This document shows positions 6,426 to 7,978 of a stretch of 7,978 bases of DNA, in pieces. Each line of letters opens with the position of its first letter. Position 1 is the first letter of the stretch. The stretch is from positions 1 through 7,978 of the forward strand of contig CALHKJ010000437.1 of assembly GCA_938033975.1 (NCBI GenBank), in the 5' to 3' direction. Origin of the DNA: an uncultured Saprospiraceae bacterium. GTDB lineage: Bacteria > Bacteroidota > Bacteroidia > Chitinophagales > Saprospiraceae. Below the pieces are notes generated by a model, which saw nothing but the letters and a program-made list of their open reading frames with translations, had not been told where the DNA came from and did no database searches. The position numbers and the translations under genes are program-made.

Positions 6426-7658
6426 TTGCAGATTAAAAACTTTATACAAAAGACCTATCTAGATTCCTTTAGAGGAGTCTCAAAGGAAGTTTGGTTAATT
6501 GCTTTGGTGCAATTGATTAATAGAAGTGGTATGATGGTATTACCATTTCTTTCTTTATATCTTACCAAAGATCTAGAATGGTCTTTATCGATGGCAGCTA
6601 TTGCCGGTACAAGTTTTGGACTTGGAAGTTTAGTCAGTTCTATTTTGGGAGGATATTTATCAGATCGATACCCATTATTTAAAATCATGTTGTTTGCCTT
6701 AATCGGGGGTGGTATCTGCTTTATACTATTGACTTGGATCACCAGTTTTATCGCTTTTGTCATTTGGGTTTTTATTACAACAACAGTTGCTGACATATTG
6801 AGACCTGCCGCAATGGGTGCCGTTTCAGAATTTAGTGATGAAACAAATCTAACTAGAGGTATCTCACTTTTAAGAATGGCTATAAATCTAGGTTTTGCCG
6901 TTGGTCCTTTTTTTGGAGGCTTTCTTATTGAAAATATTGGGTACCAATTTATTTTTATAGCAGACGGAGTAACTTGTATTCTGGCTGGATTTCTTCTGCT
7001 CTACTTCTTTAATGATAAAATGTCTCTTCAATTAAATAGAGATATAGATGGTAAAAAATTTGATCCAAAGCTTAAAAACCCTCCACCTTTTTTGGACTTC
7101 AAGTTCATGCTATTTCTATTCTTTAATATGGTTATGCTGATTATGTTTTTTCAGCTTTTTCACACCATCCCTTTATTCTTCACCGAAGTATTTCATCTTA
7201 CTGAAAGTGAAATAGGGAAGTTTTTTATGATGAATGGCCTACTAATTTGTTTGACAGAAATGCCAATCATTTATTATTTCGAGAAAAGGAAAATGGCATA
7301 CAGACCTATGGTCTGGGGAGCATGCCTCATTGGTACTTCTTTTTTATTCCTAATTTTTGGAACGCCACATTTTTTGCTCACAATCATTTTATTCAATGTT
7401 GTGATATCAATTGGTGAAATAATAAATTTTCCTTTTATATCCACCATTTCTATCCTGAGAGCTAAAGAAGATAATAAGGGCTTATACATTGGTTTTATGA
7501 CTACAATGTTCTCGCTTGCCTTTTTACTTGCTCCTTTGGCTTTTATGCCCTTTGTTGAATCAATCGGTTATAAGGTAGTTTGGATATCTTGTTGCGTGTT
7601 AAGTTTAATCAGCGCCCTAGCATTATACTTATTGAAGCCCTCATTCGAGCATTCATAA
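6426..7658 (+). CDS. MFS transporter, drug/H+ antiporter-like (12 TM)
   Basis: Inner-membrane major facilitator protein of 410 residues, typical in length for a 12-helix MFS carrier. Two six-helix halves are separated by a hydrophilic central loop (about 195-223). Motif A in the loop between helices 2 and 3 is GGYLSDRYPLFK (75-86). A motif C-like GFAVGPFFGG (157-165 region) in helix 5 is the signature associated with proton-driven antiporters, pointing to export. The substrate cannot be read from sequence. The N-terminal segment TYLDSFRGVSKEVWLIALVQ resembles the start of a common Bacteroidota MFS subfamily, as I recall it. An in-frame TAG at 6414 and no ATG before codon 36 (inside helix 1) make TTG 6426 the only start giving a full first helix. 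It lies 55 bp after the YegP-like gene, on the same strand, with a palindrome between, so co-transcription is uncertain. Confidence 0.9.
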   Translation: MQIKNFIQKTYLDSFRGVSKEVWLIALVQLINRSGMMVLPFLSLYLTKDLEWSLSMAAIAGTSFGLGSLVSSILGGYLSDRYPLFKIMLFALIGGGICFILLTWITSFIAFVIWVFITTTVADILRPAAMGAVSEFSDETNLTRGISLLRMAINLGFAVGPFFGGFLIENIGYQFIFIADGVTCILAGFLLLYFFNDKMSLQLNRDIDGKKFDPKLKNPPPFLDFKFMLFLFFNMVMLIMFFQLFHTIPLFFTEVFHLTESEIGKFFMMNGLLICLTEMPIIYYFEKRKMAYRPMVWGACLIGTSFLFLIFGTPHFLLTIILFNVVISIGEIINFPFISTISILRAKEDNKGLYIGFMTTMFSLAFLLAPLAFMPFVESIGYKVVWISCCVLSLISALALYLLKPSFEHS

Positions 7659-7666
7659 AAGAGAAT

Positions 7667-7697
7667 AAAAAAAGGGAGCTAGAAATATTCTAGCTCC
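7667..7697 (-). terminator. Intrinsic terminator for the T9SS-tail gene
   Basis: GGAGCTAGAA (7675-7684) and TTCTAGCTCC (7688-7697) form a perfect 10-bp stem with a 3-base loop ATA. On the plus strand seven A residues (7667-7673) precede it, so on the minus strand the hairpin is followed by a seven-T run. That is a classic rho-independent terminator for the minus-strand gene ending at 7721. On the plus strand no T-run follows (AATTGACAAATAAA), so it may only weakly stop MFS transcription. Confidence 0.85.
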
Positions 7698-7720
7698 AAT
7701 TGACAAATAAATCTTTATTA

Positions 7721-7978
7721 CTACTCAATAAGAATCATTTTCTTGGTATCAGAGAACTCTCCGCTCTCCAACTTGTAGTATAATACTCCTGATGCTCCCG
7801 CTAAATCTGTTCCCTTCACACTCATTACATGTGAGCCTGCATCATAAATCGATTGAGTCTTATACAATTGCTTTCCTGTAACATCAAAGATTGTCAAACT
7901 CGCTGTACCAGCTTCTGCTAGACTGAATTTGATCATCGTCTCTGCTTTCCATGGGTTTGGTTCATTCTGTGCCAAACT
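7721..7978 (-). CDS. C-terminal end of a secreted protein with a T9SS type A sorting domain (5'-partial)
   Basis: The frame is open to the right edge of the window, so only the last 85 residues are seen; the TTG at 7973-7975 is an internal Leu, not a start. The sequence is a Por secretion-system C-terminal sorting domain: it opens with LAQNEPNPWKAETMIKFSL, continues with a 'LTIFDVTGKQLYK' strand and a 'GVLYYKLESGEF' strand, and ends in the short basic 'TKKMILIE'. Such tails direct proteins through the type IX secretion system across the outer membrane, after which the tail is normally removed and the cargo released or anchored by A-LPS. The passenger domain is outside the window, so the enzyme or adhesin it carries is unknown. 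The gene converges on the MFS gene with a 62-bp gap holding a strong terminator. Confidence 0.92.
   Translation of the reverse strand, partial: SLAQNEPNPWKAETMIKFSLAEAGTASLTIFDVTGKQLYKTQSIYDAGSHVMSVKGTDLAGASGVLYYKLESGEFSDTKKMILIE

Noticed and set aside
6455..6796. Minus-strand open frame of 113 codons inside the MFS gene.
   Set aside because: It is opposite the strongly supported MFS helices and shows no domain or start context.

Overview
This AT-rich window looks like a chromosomal segment of a member of the Bacteroidota. The evidence is a C-terminal type IX secretion (Por) sorting tail at the right edge, a propeller-type sensor histidine kinase with a Y_Y_Y-like domain, a LytTR response regulator, genes without obvious Shine-Dalgarno sequences, and promoter-like elements of the TTG / TAnnTTTG type. 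The sorting tail, with its PNPW-KAET start and GVLYYKLESGEF-KKMILIE end, reminds me of Saprospiraceae-like proteins. That placement is from memory and tentative. I see no mobile element, tRNA, rRNA or CRISPR array.

Left part (1-1315): the 3' end of a helical, TPR-like protein gene enters from the left edge. It converges, with only 6 bp between stop codons, on a LytTR-family response regulator gene on the minus strand. A 99-bp AT-rich divergent promoter region follows. It carries a 10-bp perfect palindrome, a 16-bp imperfect palindrome and an A/T-tract repeat.

Middle part (1316-4540): one large plus-strand gene encodes a membrane sensor kinase with a signal peptide, a beta-propeller-like sensor region, a Y_Y_Y-like domain, one membrane helix, HisKA and HATPase_c. 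It has no receiver or DNA-binding domain of its own. The divergent LytTR regulator is its most likely partner: the kinase would sense outside the cytoplasm, phosphorylate the regulator's Asp53, and alter transcription of targets not visible here. A bulged hairpin ends the gene.

Right part (4541-7978): a 609-residue protein of unknown function has four degenerate YegP/DUF1508-like units, a charged helical segment, a membrane helix, a Ser/Asn/Asp-rich linker and a Cys-containing C-terminal domain. It is the least ordinary gene here. An MFS exporter-like gene with a TTG start follows after 55 bp containing a 15-bp palindrome. The last gene, on the minus strand, is the 3' end of a secreted T9SS cargo protein. 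A strong hairpin between the last two genes has its T-tract on the minus strand.

Only the sensor kinase and regulator have a clear functional link. The co-directional kinase, YegP-like and MFS genes have a terminator-like hairpin or palindrome between them, so a single operon is not evident.
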